Source of the DNA: Flavobacterium psychroterrae
GTDB taxonomy: Bacteria; Bacteroidota; Bacteroidia; Flavobacteriales; Flavobacteriaceae
Direction of reading: 5' to 3'
Assembly (NCBI RefSeq): GCF_018380615.1
Contig: NZ_JAGYVZ010000025.1
Location: forward strand, 1-56,362
Length of the DNA: 56,362 bases
Of the stretch, positions 17,804-27,201 are shown one piece after another; within the stretch, counting starts at the first letter, position 1; every line of letters starts with the position of its first letter. Both the position numbers and the translations under genes were made by a program. Below the pieces are notes generated by a model. It did no database searches and was not told the DNA's origin. It was given only the letters and a program-made list of their open reading frames with translations.

Positions 17804-20800
17804 ATGAAAAGAATTACCTTAAGGTTTAAGCATTTGCTTAAAATTTTTATGATTTTTGGTTTACTCACAACCATTTACGATTTAAAAGCGCAAACGTTAG
17901 CTTTTCCTGAAGCTACAGGTTTCGGACGTTTTACTACTGGCGCACGAGGTGCTGCAAATCCACAAATTTATTTAGTGACAAATTTAAACGATAGCGGAGC
18001 GGGTTCGTTTCGGGATGCTGTGAGTCAGGAAGGCAGATTTGTGATTTTTAAAGTTGGTGGTATTGTCAATTTGCAAACTCAGATTGCTGTAGCAAGCAAC
18101 ACCACTATTGCGGGTCAAACTGCAACCGGTGAAGGAATTGTATTTTTAGGACCACGCGTTTCATTTTCAGGAGCGAGTAATACAATCGCAAGATATCTCA
18201 GGATTCGTTACGGCGGAACTGCTCAAAATCAAGATGCATCAGGAATTTCAAGCGGTGCTAATTTAATTTTGGACCACATGACTTTTACCTGGGGAACTGA
18301 TGAAGTTTTCTCTATCAATTGGGATAATAAAGGTATAAGTCCGGATAATATTACGATTCAAAATTCAATTATTGGGCAGGGATTGCATCGTCATAATCAT
18401 TCGGCTGGAGGATTGATGCAGCCTTCCGGCGGAAAAATAAGTTTGATTGGAAATTTGTACATCTGCAATAAAACCCGAAACAACAAAATAAAAGGAATCA
18501 ATGAGTTTGTAAATAATGTGGTTTACAATTGGGGGAATTACGGCAATACTTACGGACACACTGAATCTGGAGACGCTTATATTATGGGCGGAGATTCCGC
18601 AGGAAGTTCTGATGTTAATATCATCAATAATTATTTTATTGGCGGACCAAATACCAGCACAACGATTACGACGCCGTTTAATAGAGGAAATGATAATTTC
18701 TCTTTGTACGGTGCCGGAAATTATTTTGATAATAATAAGGACGGAATCTTAAATGGGACTTTGGTTCCGGCAGATTTAACGGGATATCCTACGGGAAGTG
18801 CATCGACGATTTTGTCCACGCCATATGATTATCCTATGAAAAATACAACCCTTTCAGCTGTAGATGCTTATAATAAAATTGTGCAAAATGTTGGCGCTTC
18901 TTACCCAAGACGAGATCAGGTTGAAGATTTAATGATTACTGATTTAATGTCTAAAGGAACAACTGCGACTTATGTTTACGTTCAAACGGATCTAACGCAG
19001 AAATTTGGTTTTATAAACGGTGGCGCAGGACATGTTTATGGCGCTCCGGCTCCTTTAGATACTGATAATGACGGAATTCCTGATGCCTGGGAAGATGCAA
19101 ATGGTCTTGATAAAAATACTGCCGATGCTTTATTGGTAAGTACAAATCATGCGCCTTATTTGAATATTGAAGTCTATATTAACGGATTGACAAATGAAAC
19201 TCCTCCTGATTTTATTATTCCGCCATCTGATATTACTTTTACGAATTTGGTTTCTACCGAAATTCCGGCTTCAAGTTCTTTGACTCTGAATTGGGGAGAT
19301 AATGCCACAAATGAAGAGAATTATGTTTTAGAACGTTCTTCAAACGGAACTGATTTTACTTTAATTGCAACTTTAGGAGCTAATACGACAAGTTATGTCG
19401 AAACAAATTTGATCCCCAATACTCCATATTATTATCGTATTAAGGCAACAAATAGTTCAGGATCCTCTGTTTATAATACAATTGCAACGATAACTACACC
19501 GCCAATTCCGTCAGCGCCAACAAAAGCAATTTCTCCAACTCCTGCAATGGGATTTAATAATGCTGAATTATCAAACGGAAATGTAACTTTAAAGTGGAGT
19601 GGAAGTTCAAATACGATTAATTACGCTGTATATTTTGGAACAGATGTTTCAAATTTAACCAAGTTGGCTGATGTTTCGTATGTCGCTAATCCATCATATC
19701 AGGTTACGGGTTTAAATCCGGCAATAAATTATTATTGGAGAATTGACGCTTCAAATACTAAAGGAATTGCAACGGGCGATGTTTGGAGTTTTCGTGCCAT
19801 AACGCCAAGTCTTGTTGGTCATTGGCCGTTTAAGGAAACAGCATTACAAGGCGAACAAATTGAAGATATTACAAGGTATGCGAATCACGGTTTATTAGAT
19901 GCAAATTTTGATAATACAACTGTAAGAGTTCCCGGAAAGGCAAATAATGCGATTGATTTTTCGACATCTTTAAATAATAAATCAATGGTCAATATCCCGA
20001 ATCAGGATTATTTATTATTTGATAAAAATTCGTTTACGGTTTCATTCTGGATGAAAGCTGCTCCGGCTTTATTGCCAGGTTCTTCATCAACGAGTATTTA
20101 TTTATTATGCAAAGGATCATTTACCAAAAATGCCACAACTGGTGCAACTGGAAAAAGATATAATATAGAAGTTAAAGGCGGTTTATTGCGTTTTGCAATT
20201 GATGATGATGTCACAAAAAGAGAATTAACCACGGCTGCAGCAAAATATTTTACGGGAGATTGGGTCAATGTGGTTATTATGAGAGATGTAATTGCACATA
20301 AAATGAGAATTTATACTAATGGCATTTTTTCGGCTGAACTTGATGAATCGACAGTTACCGGAATTGCTGAACCAACTGATTTGATAATAGGAAACATTGG
20401 TGAACTTGAATTATCATCCGGTACGGCTCCGGCGCCATATAAAGGTCAGTTTGATGAACTTCAACTATTTAATTATCCTTTGAATGCTAGCGAGGTTTTA
20501 GGTTTGTACACTCAGGTTTTTTTGAGTACGGATGAATTTAGCCAAAACAAAAACAATGTAATTGTTTATCCTAATCCTGTAAAAGATCAAATTTTCATTA
20601 ATATCCCGAATCATAATTTATCTTTTGCAACGGCTACTTTGAGCGATATGACAGGAAAAATTATTATTAAGGAAAAAATATATTCTGATGGAAATGGCGT
20701 TTTTTCTCTAAATATTGCCAATAAAAAAGTGAGAGGAATTTATATGCTTACTATTTCGGGCGAAGGTTTAAATCGCAGTTTTAAAATTGTGACTGAATAA
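17804..20800 (+). CDS. T9SS-secreted pectate lyase-like (PL1) protein
   Basis: This 998-residue protein has a signal peptide (to about 29), a polysaccharide lyase family 1-type parallel beta-helix (about 32-410, starting FPEATGFGRFTTGARG), a calcium-binding DTDNDGIPDAWED loop near 420, two fibronectin III modules (about 475-665), a LamG-type carbohydrate-binding module (about 670-895) and a type IX secretion sorting domain at the end (VYPNPVKDQIFIN to the terminus). It is probably exported across the outer membrane to cut pectin. It is a single gene with its own terminator at 20824-20856. No SusC/SusD pair is adjacent. Confidence 0.9.
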   Translation: MKRITLRFKHLLKIFMIFGLLTTIYDLKAQTLAFPEATGFGRFTTGARGAANPQIYLVTNLNDSGAGSFRDAVSQEGRFVIFKVGGIVNLQTQIAVASNTTIAGQTATGEGIVFLGPRVSFSGASNTIARYLRIRYGGTAQNQDASGISSGANLILDHMTFTWGTDEVFSINWDNKGISPDNITIQNSIIGQGLHRHNHSAGGLMQPSGGKISLIGNLYICNKTRNNKIKGINEFVNNVVYNWGNYGNTYGHTESGDAYIMGGDSAGSSDVNIINNYFIGGPNTSTTITTPFNRGNDNFSLYGAGNYFDNNKDGILNGTLVPADLTGYPTGSASTILSTPYDYPMKNTTLSAVDAYNKIVQNVGASYPRRDQVEDLMITDLMSKGTTATYVYVQTDLTQKFGFINGGAGHVYGAPAPLDTDNDGIPDAWEDANGLDKNTADALLVSTNHAPYLNIEVYINGLTNETPPDFIIPPSDITFTNLVSTEIPASSSLTLNWGDNATNEENYVLERSSNGTDFTLIATLGANTTSYVETNLIPNTPYYYRIKATNSSGSSVYNTIATITTPPIPSAPTKAISPTPAMGFNNAELSNGNVTLKWSGSSNTINYAVYFGTDVSNLTKLADVSYVANPSYQVTGLNPAINYYWRIDASNTKGIATGDVWSFRAITPSLVGHWPFKETALQGEQIEDITRYANHGLLDANFDNTTVRVPGKANNAIDFSTSLNNKSMVNIPNQDYLLFDKNSFTVSFWMKAAPALLPGSSSTSIYLLCKGSFTKNATTGATGKRYNIEVKGGLLRFAIDDDVTKRELTTAAAKYFTGDWVNVVIMRDVIAHKMRIYTNGIFSAELDESTVTGIAEPTDLIIGNIGELELSSGTAPAPYKGQFDELQLFNYPLNASEVLGLYTQVFLSTDEFSQNKNNVIVYPNPVKDQIFINIPNHNLSFATATLSDMTGKIIIKEKIYSDGNGVFSLNIANKKVRGIYMLTISGEGLNRSFKIVTE

Positions 20801-20823
20801 GAAATAATCTGTTTTTATAAATA

Positions 20824-20856
20824 AAAAACCGTTACAAATTAATGTAACGGTTTTTG
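20824..20856 (+). terminator. Rho-independent terminator
   Basis: The perfect stem AAAACCGTTACA / TGTAACGGTTTT with a 6-nt loop and T run follows the lyase gene by about 25 bases. The structure is symmetrical, so it may also serve the convergent thioesterase gene. Confidence 0.85.
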
Positions 20857-20880
20857 TATTTGTAATCATTTTGATTTAGT

Positions 20881-21318
20881 TTAAAGCCCTACAAAATCAT
20901 CACTTTTTGGGAAGATACTCAACGCTTCAATAGCAATTTCAGGAGTGGGAGAAGCTAATTTTCTAAGTTTTGTGTCCATCCATGCTCCGTCAACGGTGAT
21001 AACGGCACAAAGTGTATCATCTTCTTTTCTAAATTCGTGAATGATGGACCAGCGTGAAGCATCGGCTTTCATTTTTGAAGTTTTAGTGTGAAGAAATATC
21101 TTATCAGAAAGTTTTAATTCTTTTCTAAAAATACATTCTTCTCTAAATAAAACAGGTCCAAAGCTTTGTGTTTGCATCACTTTTAAAGTTAAACCTAATT
21201 CTTCAAGGATTTCGATACGATGTTGCGCACCAAAATCGTAATAAGCGCTATGACGAACGTGAAAATTTGGGTCAAGATCTGACCAGCGAAATGATAATTC
21301 TTTAATAAATGAAGCCAT
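20881..21318 (-). CDS. Hotdog-fold acyl-CoA thioesterase
   Basis: This 145-residue protein has the 4HBT thioesterase opening SFRWSDLDPNFHVRHSAYYDF, in which the Asp near 16 is the catalytic position. It would hydrolyse acyl-CoA esters in the cytoplasm. The length is normal for YbgC-like enzymes. It is transcribed alone, convergent with the lyase gene. Substrate is unknown. Confidence 0.82.
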   Translation of the reverse strand: MASFIKELSFRWSDLDPNFHVRHSAYYDFGAQHRIEILEELGLTLKVMQTQSFGPVLFREECIFRKELKLSDKIFLHTKTSKMKADASRWSIIHEFRKEDDTLCAVITVDGAWMDTKLRKLASPTPEIAIEALSIFPKSDDFVGL

Positions 21319-21458
21319 TTTATATTTTGTATTTTAAATTCTTTAGGAGAGATAATTTTCTTCTAATGAAGTATTAATTTTAATAAAAATCGAAATTACA
21401 AATAAAAAAGGAAACTGTTTGTTAGAAAACTTGAAAGAGTTATTTAAGTCGGATTGCA

Positions 21459-22142
21459 TTAATATCCTTTTTCAGAATAAATGTTGAATTGCTGAAATGA
21501 AATTTCTCCAAAATCCTTAACTGTTTTGAGTTTATCAACATCCGTAATTAAAGCTTCGGCATCTGGTGCAGAACTTGGATTGAGAATATAATTTATAAAA
21601 TGATCTTTATATAAATACCAGTTATTTTTGGATTTATTGAATTTAAAAGTTGTGATGTGTTCCCAATGATGTCCGCCAGAAATACGATGTTCAATAGAAA
21701 AATAGCCGTTTTTGATGGCGATTGCATTAAAAGGATCTCCAAACAAACCACCGCAATCAATGCAATAAGCCGCATTTTCATTTTTGTAAGCGAGTTTAAA
21801 ACTTCCGTCTTTTTGACCTAATAAAAGCAATACAGGTCTCTTGTCCGGTTTATTTTCATCCATATTTGACGTTGTTTCTTCGGTTGCTTTGCCCAAAACT
21901 AAAATACAATCACCTATTTTGTCCAGATTTAAATCACCGTTTTGCTGCGCAATTGCTTCGTAACCTTTTGGAATAAACAATAGGAGTTTTTTATTGGTTA
22001 TTTTAATTGTTTCGTTGAAAGTATCGTGTTTTCGGATGGCTTTTGCCGATTTATTATTGGTAGTTTTACTGATTGATTTTTGCTGTGAAAAAGTCAAATT
22101 TAGACTAAAAAGGAAAAATAAGAATAAGACAGATTTTTTCAT
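21459..22142 (-). CDS. Secreted hypothetical protein
   Basis: This 227-residue protein has a signal peptide (about 1-19) and no domain that I recognise by name. The pattern LNLDKIGDCILVLGKATEE resembles proteins of hydrophilic FG-GAP/VCBS-like repeats in which DLNxDGxxD would bind calcium, but the match is weak. It is followed by two membrane proteins upstream on the same strand at spacings of 30-40 bp, so an operon of unknown role is likely. Confidence 0.68.
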   Translation of the reverse strand: MKKSVLFLFFLFSLNLTFSQQKSISKTTNNKSAKAIRKHDTFNETIKITNKKLLLFIPKGYEAIAQQNGDLNLDKIGDCILVLGKATEETTSNMDENKPDKRPVLLLLGQKDGSFKLAYKNENAAYCIDCGGLFGDPFNAIAIKNGYFSIEHRISGGHHWEHITTFKFNKSKNNWYLYKDHFINYILNPSSAPDAEALITDVDKLKTVKDFGEISFQQFNIYSEKGY

Positions 22143-22172
22143 TTTGGTTTATTATTGGGTTAGAATATTAGT

Positions 22173-22640
22173 TTACAGACTTTCTAAATTATCCCATTCA
22201 TATTCAATTTTGTTTAATCTCATATAATAAGGAATAAGAAGTAAAATTTCTATGCGTAATGAAAAATGACCATTTTCAGTAGTAAAAGGGAGCACAAACA
22301 TTGAAATAATACAAATTACGACTCCACAAACAGCATCCATTTTGCCAATTGAAATTGCGTTGGGCTTTTCAAACCAAAGGGAATATGCGGCAAATCCTTT
22401 TAAAAGCATAACCGCAATTATAAATATTCCAGTTCCTGAGAAAGCAGTATCGCTTGAAAAACCATAAAGCGATACGTTTATATTTGGTACAAAAATGTTT
22501 GCGATAACGGCACAAATAGCACAAACGGTCAAAATCATAAATATCCAACAAAAAGTTTTAATCCACCATGGCAAAAGTTGTCTTCTGATTATGAGTTCTT
22601 TATCAAATTCATCAAAATGACTTTCTAATTCCTGATTCAT
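22173..22640 (-). CDS. Hypothetical membrane protein
   Basis: This 155-residue protein has four predicted transmembrane segments and no recognised motif. It lies 30 bp upstream of the secreted hypothetical protein and 38 bp downstream of another membrane protein gene, all on the minus strand. It may be part of a three-gene unit. Confidence 0.65.
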   Translation of the reverse strand: MNQELESHFDEFDKELIIRRQLLPWWIKTFCWIFMILTVCAICAVIANIFVPNINVSLYGFSSDTAFSGTGIFIIAVMLLKGFAAYSLWFEKPNAISIGKMDAVCGVVICIISMFVLPFTTENGHFSLRIEILLLIPYYMRLNKIEYEWDNLESL

Positions 22641-22678
22641 ATTATTTGTTGGATATTTTGATTGTTTAAAATTCTAAA

Positions 22679-23347
22679 TTATATAATCTGAGTAAAAATC
22701 AAAATTAAAATAGTGATTTGTATCCCCAGAATAATCCAGAAAAAGTTTCTGCTTGGTTGTGAAACATTTTTTAAACCTGTTATGATTTTTTCTTTAATAA
22801 TATCTGAAAAGCTTACTTTTTCATCTGAAAAATCAACATCGTCCAGACTTACTTTTTTAAAACCATAGATAATGATTTTCTTTAACCATTTGTTCTCTTT
22901 AGAATCTTTGATTTCCTGTAATACTTTTAGTTTCAGTTTTGTGCTATCAGTTCCTTTTTTTAATAAATCAGGTTGGTTTGTTTTTATTTTGCTGAGAACT
23001 TTGTCAATGATTGGATAAAGTAAAACTTCGCCTTTGTCTGAGATTAATTTATTTATGGTTTTTGATATTATGTATTTATTTCCAAGTGAAAACAATAGAA
23101 AAGGAAGTGCGAAAATACCAAGAACAACTAAACTAAATCCGATAGGTCTAAGAGCAAATAACACTAATACTACCGCGATTCCGTTTACATGACCCAATCC
23201 GGGACCAGAAGATGATTGATAAATAATGGCTGATAGACTTAGGACGGATATTAAAGCAATTAATATTTGTCCGATAATATTAATTTTAATAAAACTAAAT
23301 GTTGCGGTGCTGAATAGTTTAGTAATGTATTTTAAATTGTCATTCAT
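22679..23347 (-). CDS. Hypothetical membrane protein
   Basis: This 222-residue protein has two or three transmembrane segments in the first ~105 residues, a basic cytoplasmic region and a final hydrophobic helix near the C terminus. No family is recognised. It heads the likely three-gene unit described above. Confidence 0.65.
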   Translation of the reverse strand: MNDNLKYITKLFSTATFSFIKINIIGQILIALISVLSLSAIIYQSSSGPGLGHVNGIAVVLVLFALRPIGFSLVVLGIFALPFLLFSLGNKYIISKTINKLISDKGEVLLYPIIDKVLSKIKTNQPDLLKKGTDSTKLKLKVLQEIKDSKENKWLKKIIIYGFKKVSLDDVDFSDEKVSFSDIIKEKIITGLKNVSQPSRNFFWIILGIQITILILIFTQII

Positions 23348-23455
23348 TGATTGTGGTATTTTTTTGATTGGTTATTATTACGGGTAAAAATATAGAAAAA
23401 ACATTACAAAAAACGGAATGATTTTATTTATTCAATAATTAAAATAAATGCTTTT

Positions 23456-24739
23456 TTAGGGAAGTAAATTTTTTGAAGATGAAGATTCTTTTTCTTCTCT
23501 AACATTTAGTTTTTTTACAATCCAGGGCAAAGTAAGTCCCTGACCAATTAAGGTTAATAAAACGACGGCTACAGAGATAAATATAATTACGTTTCGTTCC
23601 GGAAAGGGAGTTCCGTTTTCTAATTCCTTTGGTATACCAATAGCAATTGCCAGAGAAACTATTCCGCGCATTCCGGACCAGCTAAGAATTACACTGTTAT
23701 TGAAATCTAATAAAGCATGTTCACTGACTTTTCGCTTTCCTTTTATAAATGCTTTTTGAAGATTTATTTTCTGGATAAAGATTCTCACCATTCTAATAAG
23801 CAAAGCGACAATGGTTATGATAATAGCATATCCTATATAGGGTAAAATCATATGGGTATCGATATTTTTTAAGATATATCTAAAGTTGAGTCCGATTAAA
23901 ATGAAGATTAAACCATTTAACAGAAAAATCAAAATGTCCCATAAACTTCTGGATTGGTTTTTTAGACTTTCGGGAAATATTTTTTTGCTGAAACGAGCAA
24001 TCGCAAGTCCTAGAATAACTACGGCAATTACGCCGGAAACATGCAGTTGTTCTGCAATTAAATACGTTACAAATGGCATTAATAACATAAAACTAATAGT
24101 AACGTTTACATTTTTATGTACTCTGGTTAATATAAAGCTCAGGATTTTTGCCATAACAAAACCGACCAAAAAACCGCCGCCTAATAATAGTAGAAATTGT
24201 AAAGTTGCTTTCCAGATTACAAAAGCAGAACCCATTACGGCAGCAACTGCAAAACGATACGCAACTAATGCCGAAGCATCGTTAATTAAACTTTCGCCTT
24301 CGAGTATGGTAATGGTTTTATGTGGAATTCCAAGTCCTTTTGTGATACTTATGGCTGCAACAGCATCAGTTGCAGAAAGTATTGCGCCTAATAAAAATGC
24401 TAAAGGCCAGGTAATATTAGGGATCATATAATGAGCAACTACGCCAATCCAGAATGTAGTCAGGAAGACCAATGTTATTGCAAGTGTGCTAATTGTATTA
24501 ATATTGGTTTTGAAATCTTTAGGAGATATATTGAAAGATGCGTCGTATAATAATGGCGGAAGAAATATCAGAAATATAATTTCAGGATTTATTTCTATTT
24601 CGCCCATTGTTGGAATAAAACCAATTGCAATTCCTACTATCACAAGTAAAATAGGCTGGGGAAGTTTTATTTTGTCAGCAAAAGCTGAAAGACCAATTAC
24701 GATGGCAAGTATAAAAATAATGATGCTGTAATTTTCCAT
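23456..24739 (-). CDS. CPA1-family Na+/H+ antiporter
   Basis: This 427-residue inner-membrane protein has about 12 transmembrane helices. CPA1 exchanger features include the paired GAILSATDAVAA segment, in which the ATDAVA Asp is the ion-binding residue, and EGESLINDASALV. It would exchange Na+ or K+ for protons for pH and salt homeostasis. It ends in a short charged tail without a TrkA-C domain. It is monocistronic. The ion preference is unknown. Confidence 0.93.
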   Translation of the reverse strand: MENYSIIIFILAIVIGLSAFADKIKLPQPILLVIVGIAIGFIPTMGEIEINPEIIFLIFLPPLLYDASFNISPKDFKTNINTISTLAITLVFLTTFWIGVVAHYMIPNITWPLAFLLGAILSATDAVAAISITKGLGIPHKTITILEGESLINDASALVAYRFAVAAVMGSAFVIWKATLQFLLLLGGGFLVGFVMAKILSFILTRVHKNVNVTISFMLLMPFVTYLIAEQLHVSGVIAVVILGLAIARFSKKIFPESLKNQSRSLWDILIFLLNGLIFILIGLNFRYILKNIDTHMILPYIGYAIIITIVALLIRMVRIFIQKINLQKAFIKGKRKVSEHALLDFNNSVILSWSGMRGIVSLAIAIGIPKELENGTPFPERNVIIFISVAVVLLTLIGQGLTLPWIVKKLNVREEKESSSSKNLLP

Positions 24740-24833
24740 TTTGGCTGATATTGAATTTTTAGGAAGTGGCTAATGTAAGTATTTAATTGAAAATTTTGAA
24801 AGACATTATGCTATCAAATTAAGATAAACTTAT

Positions 24834-24932
24834 AATGAAACCTAAAAGACTAGCCCTGATAGGAGCGGCATCCTTTTTCTGGCTTCTTTAGCCGGGAAAA
24901 GATATAGCGAATAGCAGGAAACAGCTCCTGAT
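24834..24932 (+). ncRNA. Structured ~100-nt element, copy B (Flavo-1 candidate)
   Basis: This is the second copy of the element at 9215-9315, with the same order of conserved blocks. Pairing is better here: CCTG with CAGG, GGAGC with GCTCC, and a central hairpin from ATCCTTTTTCTGGCT to AGCCGGGAAAAGAT. The first two helices cross, which would make a pseudoknot. It lies about 180 nt upstream of dnaK on the same strand. Confidence 0.48.
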
Positions 24933-25046
24933 AATGACACGTAAAGTGCTGATATGCCACGAATGTCAGGTTTTGAAAATGTCATGTTGTCAGATAGTTT
25001 TAAATGTGCGGACAGTAAAACTGACAATTTACTTTGGTTTTTTATA

Positions 25047-25063
25047 TTGGCACAAAGATTGAC
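25047..25063 (+). promoter_or_regulatory. Sigma-54-like -24/-12 site upstream of dnaK
   Basis: TTGGCAC, five bases, then TTGAC fits the sigma-54 layout TGGCAC-N5-TTGC except for A instead of C at -12. It is about 48 nt before the dnaK ATG. A conventional -7 box is not evident in the same place. The mismatch at a key base makes this tentative. Confidence 0.35.
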
Positions 25064-25111
25064 TTATGCCACGTAAGTTATAAATGTATATCAAAATTAA
25101 ATATATAAAAA

Positions 25112-26998
25112 ATGGGTAAAATAATCGGAATTGACTTAGGTACGACGAACTCTTGTGTTTCTGTAATGGAAGGTAACGAAGCAGTTGTTATTCCTAACGC
25201 AGAAGGAAAAAGAACAACGCCATCTATCATCGCTTTTGTTGAAGGTGGAGAAATTAAAGTAGGTGATCCTGCAAAAAGACAAGCGGTAACGAATCCTACA
25301 AAAACGATTGCTTCTATTAAACGTTTTATGGGACACACTTTTGCTGAGACTACAAACGAAGCAAAAAGAGTTTCTTATTCAGTTGTAAAAGGTGACAACA
25401 ATACTCCGCGTGTGGATATTGACGGTCGTTTATATACTGCTCAGGAATTGTCAGCAATGACTCTTCAAAAAATGAAAAAAACTGCTGAAGACTATTTAGG
25501 TCAAACTGTAACTGAAGCGGTTATTACTGTTCCTGCTTACTTTAACGATGCTCAACGTCAAGCTACGAAAGAAGCTGGAGAAATTGCTGGTCTTAAAGTT
25601 ATGCGTATCATCAATGAGCCTACTGCTGCGGCACTTGCTTACGGATTAGATAAAAAAGGAACTGATCAAAAAATTGCTGTTTACGATTTAGGTGGAGGTA
25701 CTTTTGATATCTCTGTTCTTGAATTAGGAGACGGTGTATTTGAAGTATTATCTACAAACGGTGATACTCACTTAGGTGGAGATGATTTTGACCACGAAAT
25801 TATTGACTGGTTAGCTAATGAATTTTTAGCTGAAGAAGGTATTGATTTACGTCTTGACCCAATGTCATTGCAACGTTTGAAAGAAGCTGCAGAGAAAGCA
25901 AAAATTGAATTGTCTTCTTCTTCAGAAACTGAAATCAACTTGCCATACGTTACAGCTACTGCTTCAGGACCAAAACACTTAGTGAAAAAATTAACAAGAG
26001 CTAAATTTGAGCAATTAACTGATTCATTAGTTAAACGTTCTATGGAGCCAGTTGCTAAAGCATTAAAAGATGCAGGTTTAACTACATCTGATATTGACGA
26101 AGTTATTCTTGTTGGAGGTTCTACTCGTATGCCAAGAATTGCTGACGAAGTTGAAAAATTCTTTGGTAAAAAAGCGTCTAAAGGAGTTAATCCTGATGAG
26201 GTTGTTGCTATTGGAGCAGCTATTCAAGGTGGAGTTTTATCTGGAGATGTAAAAGATGTATTGTTACTTGACGTTACTCCTTTATCTTTAGGTATCGAAA
26301 CTATGGGTGGTGTTATGACTATATTAATTGAGTCTAATACAACTATTCCAACTAAAAAATCTCAAGTATTCTCTACTGCTTCTGATTCTCAACCATCTGT
26401 TGAGCTTCACGTATTACAAGGAGCAAGAGCAATGGCTGTTGATAACAAAACTATCGGACGTTTCCACTTAGATGGTATTCCACCAGCACCAAGAGGAGTT
26501 CCTCAAATTGAAGTTGCTTTTGATATTGATGCTAATGGTATCATCAAAGTAACTGCAACTGATAAAGGAACTGGAAAATCTCACGATATTCGTATCGAAG
26601 CTTCTTCTGGATTAACATCTGAAGAAATCGAAAAAATGAAACAAGATGCTGAAGCTAATGCTGAATCTGACAAAATCGCAAGAGAAAGAGCTGAGAAATT
26701 AAACGAAGCAGACGGTATGATCTTTCAAACTGAATCTCAGTTGAAAGAGTTAGGAAGCAAATTAGCTGACGACCATAAAGTTGCTGTTGAGTACGCTTTA
26801 ACTGAATTGAGAATGGCTTACCAATCTCAAGACATTCCAGCTATTCAAACTGCTCTTGACAACATCAATGCAGCTTGGAAAACAGCTACAGAAGCTATGT
26901 ATGCTCAAGGTGGTGATCAACAAGGTCAACAAGCTGCTCCACAACAAGAGCAATCTGGAGACAATGTTGAAGACGTTGAATTCGAAGAAGTCAAATAA
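25112..26998 (+). CDS. dnaK: Chaperone protein DnaK (Hsp70)
   Basis: This 628-residue Hsp70 binds unfolded proteins in the cytoplasm through cycles of ATP hydrolysis with DnaJ and GrpE. The ATPase domain (1-380) starts GKIIGIDLGTTNSCV and includes VYDLGGGTFDISVLE and VGGSTRMPRI. The substrate-binding domain (about 390-600) follows, and the C-terminal tail ends in a Gln-rich stretch and VEDVEFEEVK. The length is slightly short of E. coli DnaK (638). Neither dnaJ nor grpE is adjacent. The terminator at 27030-27067 separates it from the integration module. Confidence 0.98.
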   Translation: MGKIIGIDLGTTNSCVSVMEGNEAVVIPNAEGKRTTPSIIAFVEGGEIKVGDPAKRQAVTNPTKTIASIKRFMGHTFAETTNEAKRVSYSVVKGDNNTPRVDIDGRLYTAQELSAMTLQKMKKTAEDYLGQTVTEAVITVPAYFNDAQRQATKEAGEIAGLKVMRIINEPTAAALAYGLDKKGTDQKIAVYDLGGGTFDISVLELGDGVFEVLSTNGDTHLGGDDFDHEIIDWLANEFLAEEGIDLRLDPMSLQRLKEAAEKAKIELSSSSETEINLPYVTATASGPKHLVKKLTRAKFEQLTDSLVKRSMEPVAKALKDAGLTTSDIDEVILVGGSTRMPRIADEVEKFFGKKASKGVNPDEVVAIGAAIQGGVLSGDVKDVLLLDVTPLSLGIETMGGVMTILIESNTTIPTKKSQVFSTASDSQPSVELHVLQGARAMAVDNKTIGRFHLDGIPPAPRGVPQIEVAFDIDANGIIKVTATDKGTGKSHDIRIEASSGLTSEEIEKMKQDAEANAESDKIARERAEKLNEADGMIFQTESQLKELGSKLADDHKVAVEYALTELRMAYQSQDIPAIQTALDNINAAWKTATEAMYAQGGDQQGQQAAPQQEQSGDNVEDVEFEEVK

Positions 26999-27029
26999 GT
27001 ACTGATTAACATCAGTTAAGAATAAGTGC

Positions 27030-27067
27030 TAAAGCGCTGTAAACATTATGTTTACAGCGCTTTTTCT
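27030..27067 (+). terminator. dnaK terminator
   Basis: The stem AAAGCGCTGTAAAC / GTTTACAGCGCTTT with an ATTAT loop is followed by T5. The accessory island begins just after it. Confidence 0.9.
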
Positions 27068-27114
27068 TTTGGCGTCATTTTTAATGGTGCTGTTTTTTAT
27101 TCGTTTTTTATCAT

Positions 27115-27136
27115 ATATTTGTACCATATTTGTACC
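27115..27136 (+). repeat. Tandem 11-bp repeat at the island edge
   Basis: The string ATATTTGTACC occurs twice head to tail. TATATTTG within it also matches a TAnnTTTG -7 box. It lies between the dnaK terminator and the first integration gene, so it could be part of an attachment site, an excisionase site or a promoter. A second short repeat, AGGAGACAAAG, occurs at 27148-27158 and 27191-27201. Confidence 0.5.
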
Positions 27137-27201
27137 TGTCACTTAAAAGGAGACAAAGTGGGACTTGTATACCCTTGTGGTACCTTAATTAGGAGACAAA
27201 G

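Noticed and set aside
23886..24431. 181-codon plus-strand ORF antisense to the antiporter
   Set aside because: Lysine/isoleucine/threonine-rich shadow of the hydrophobic minus-strand antiporter; no upstream signals.
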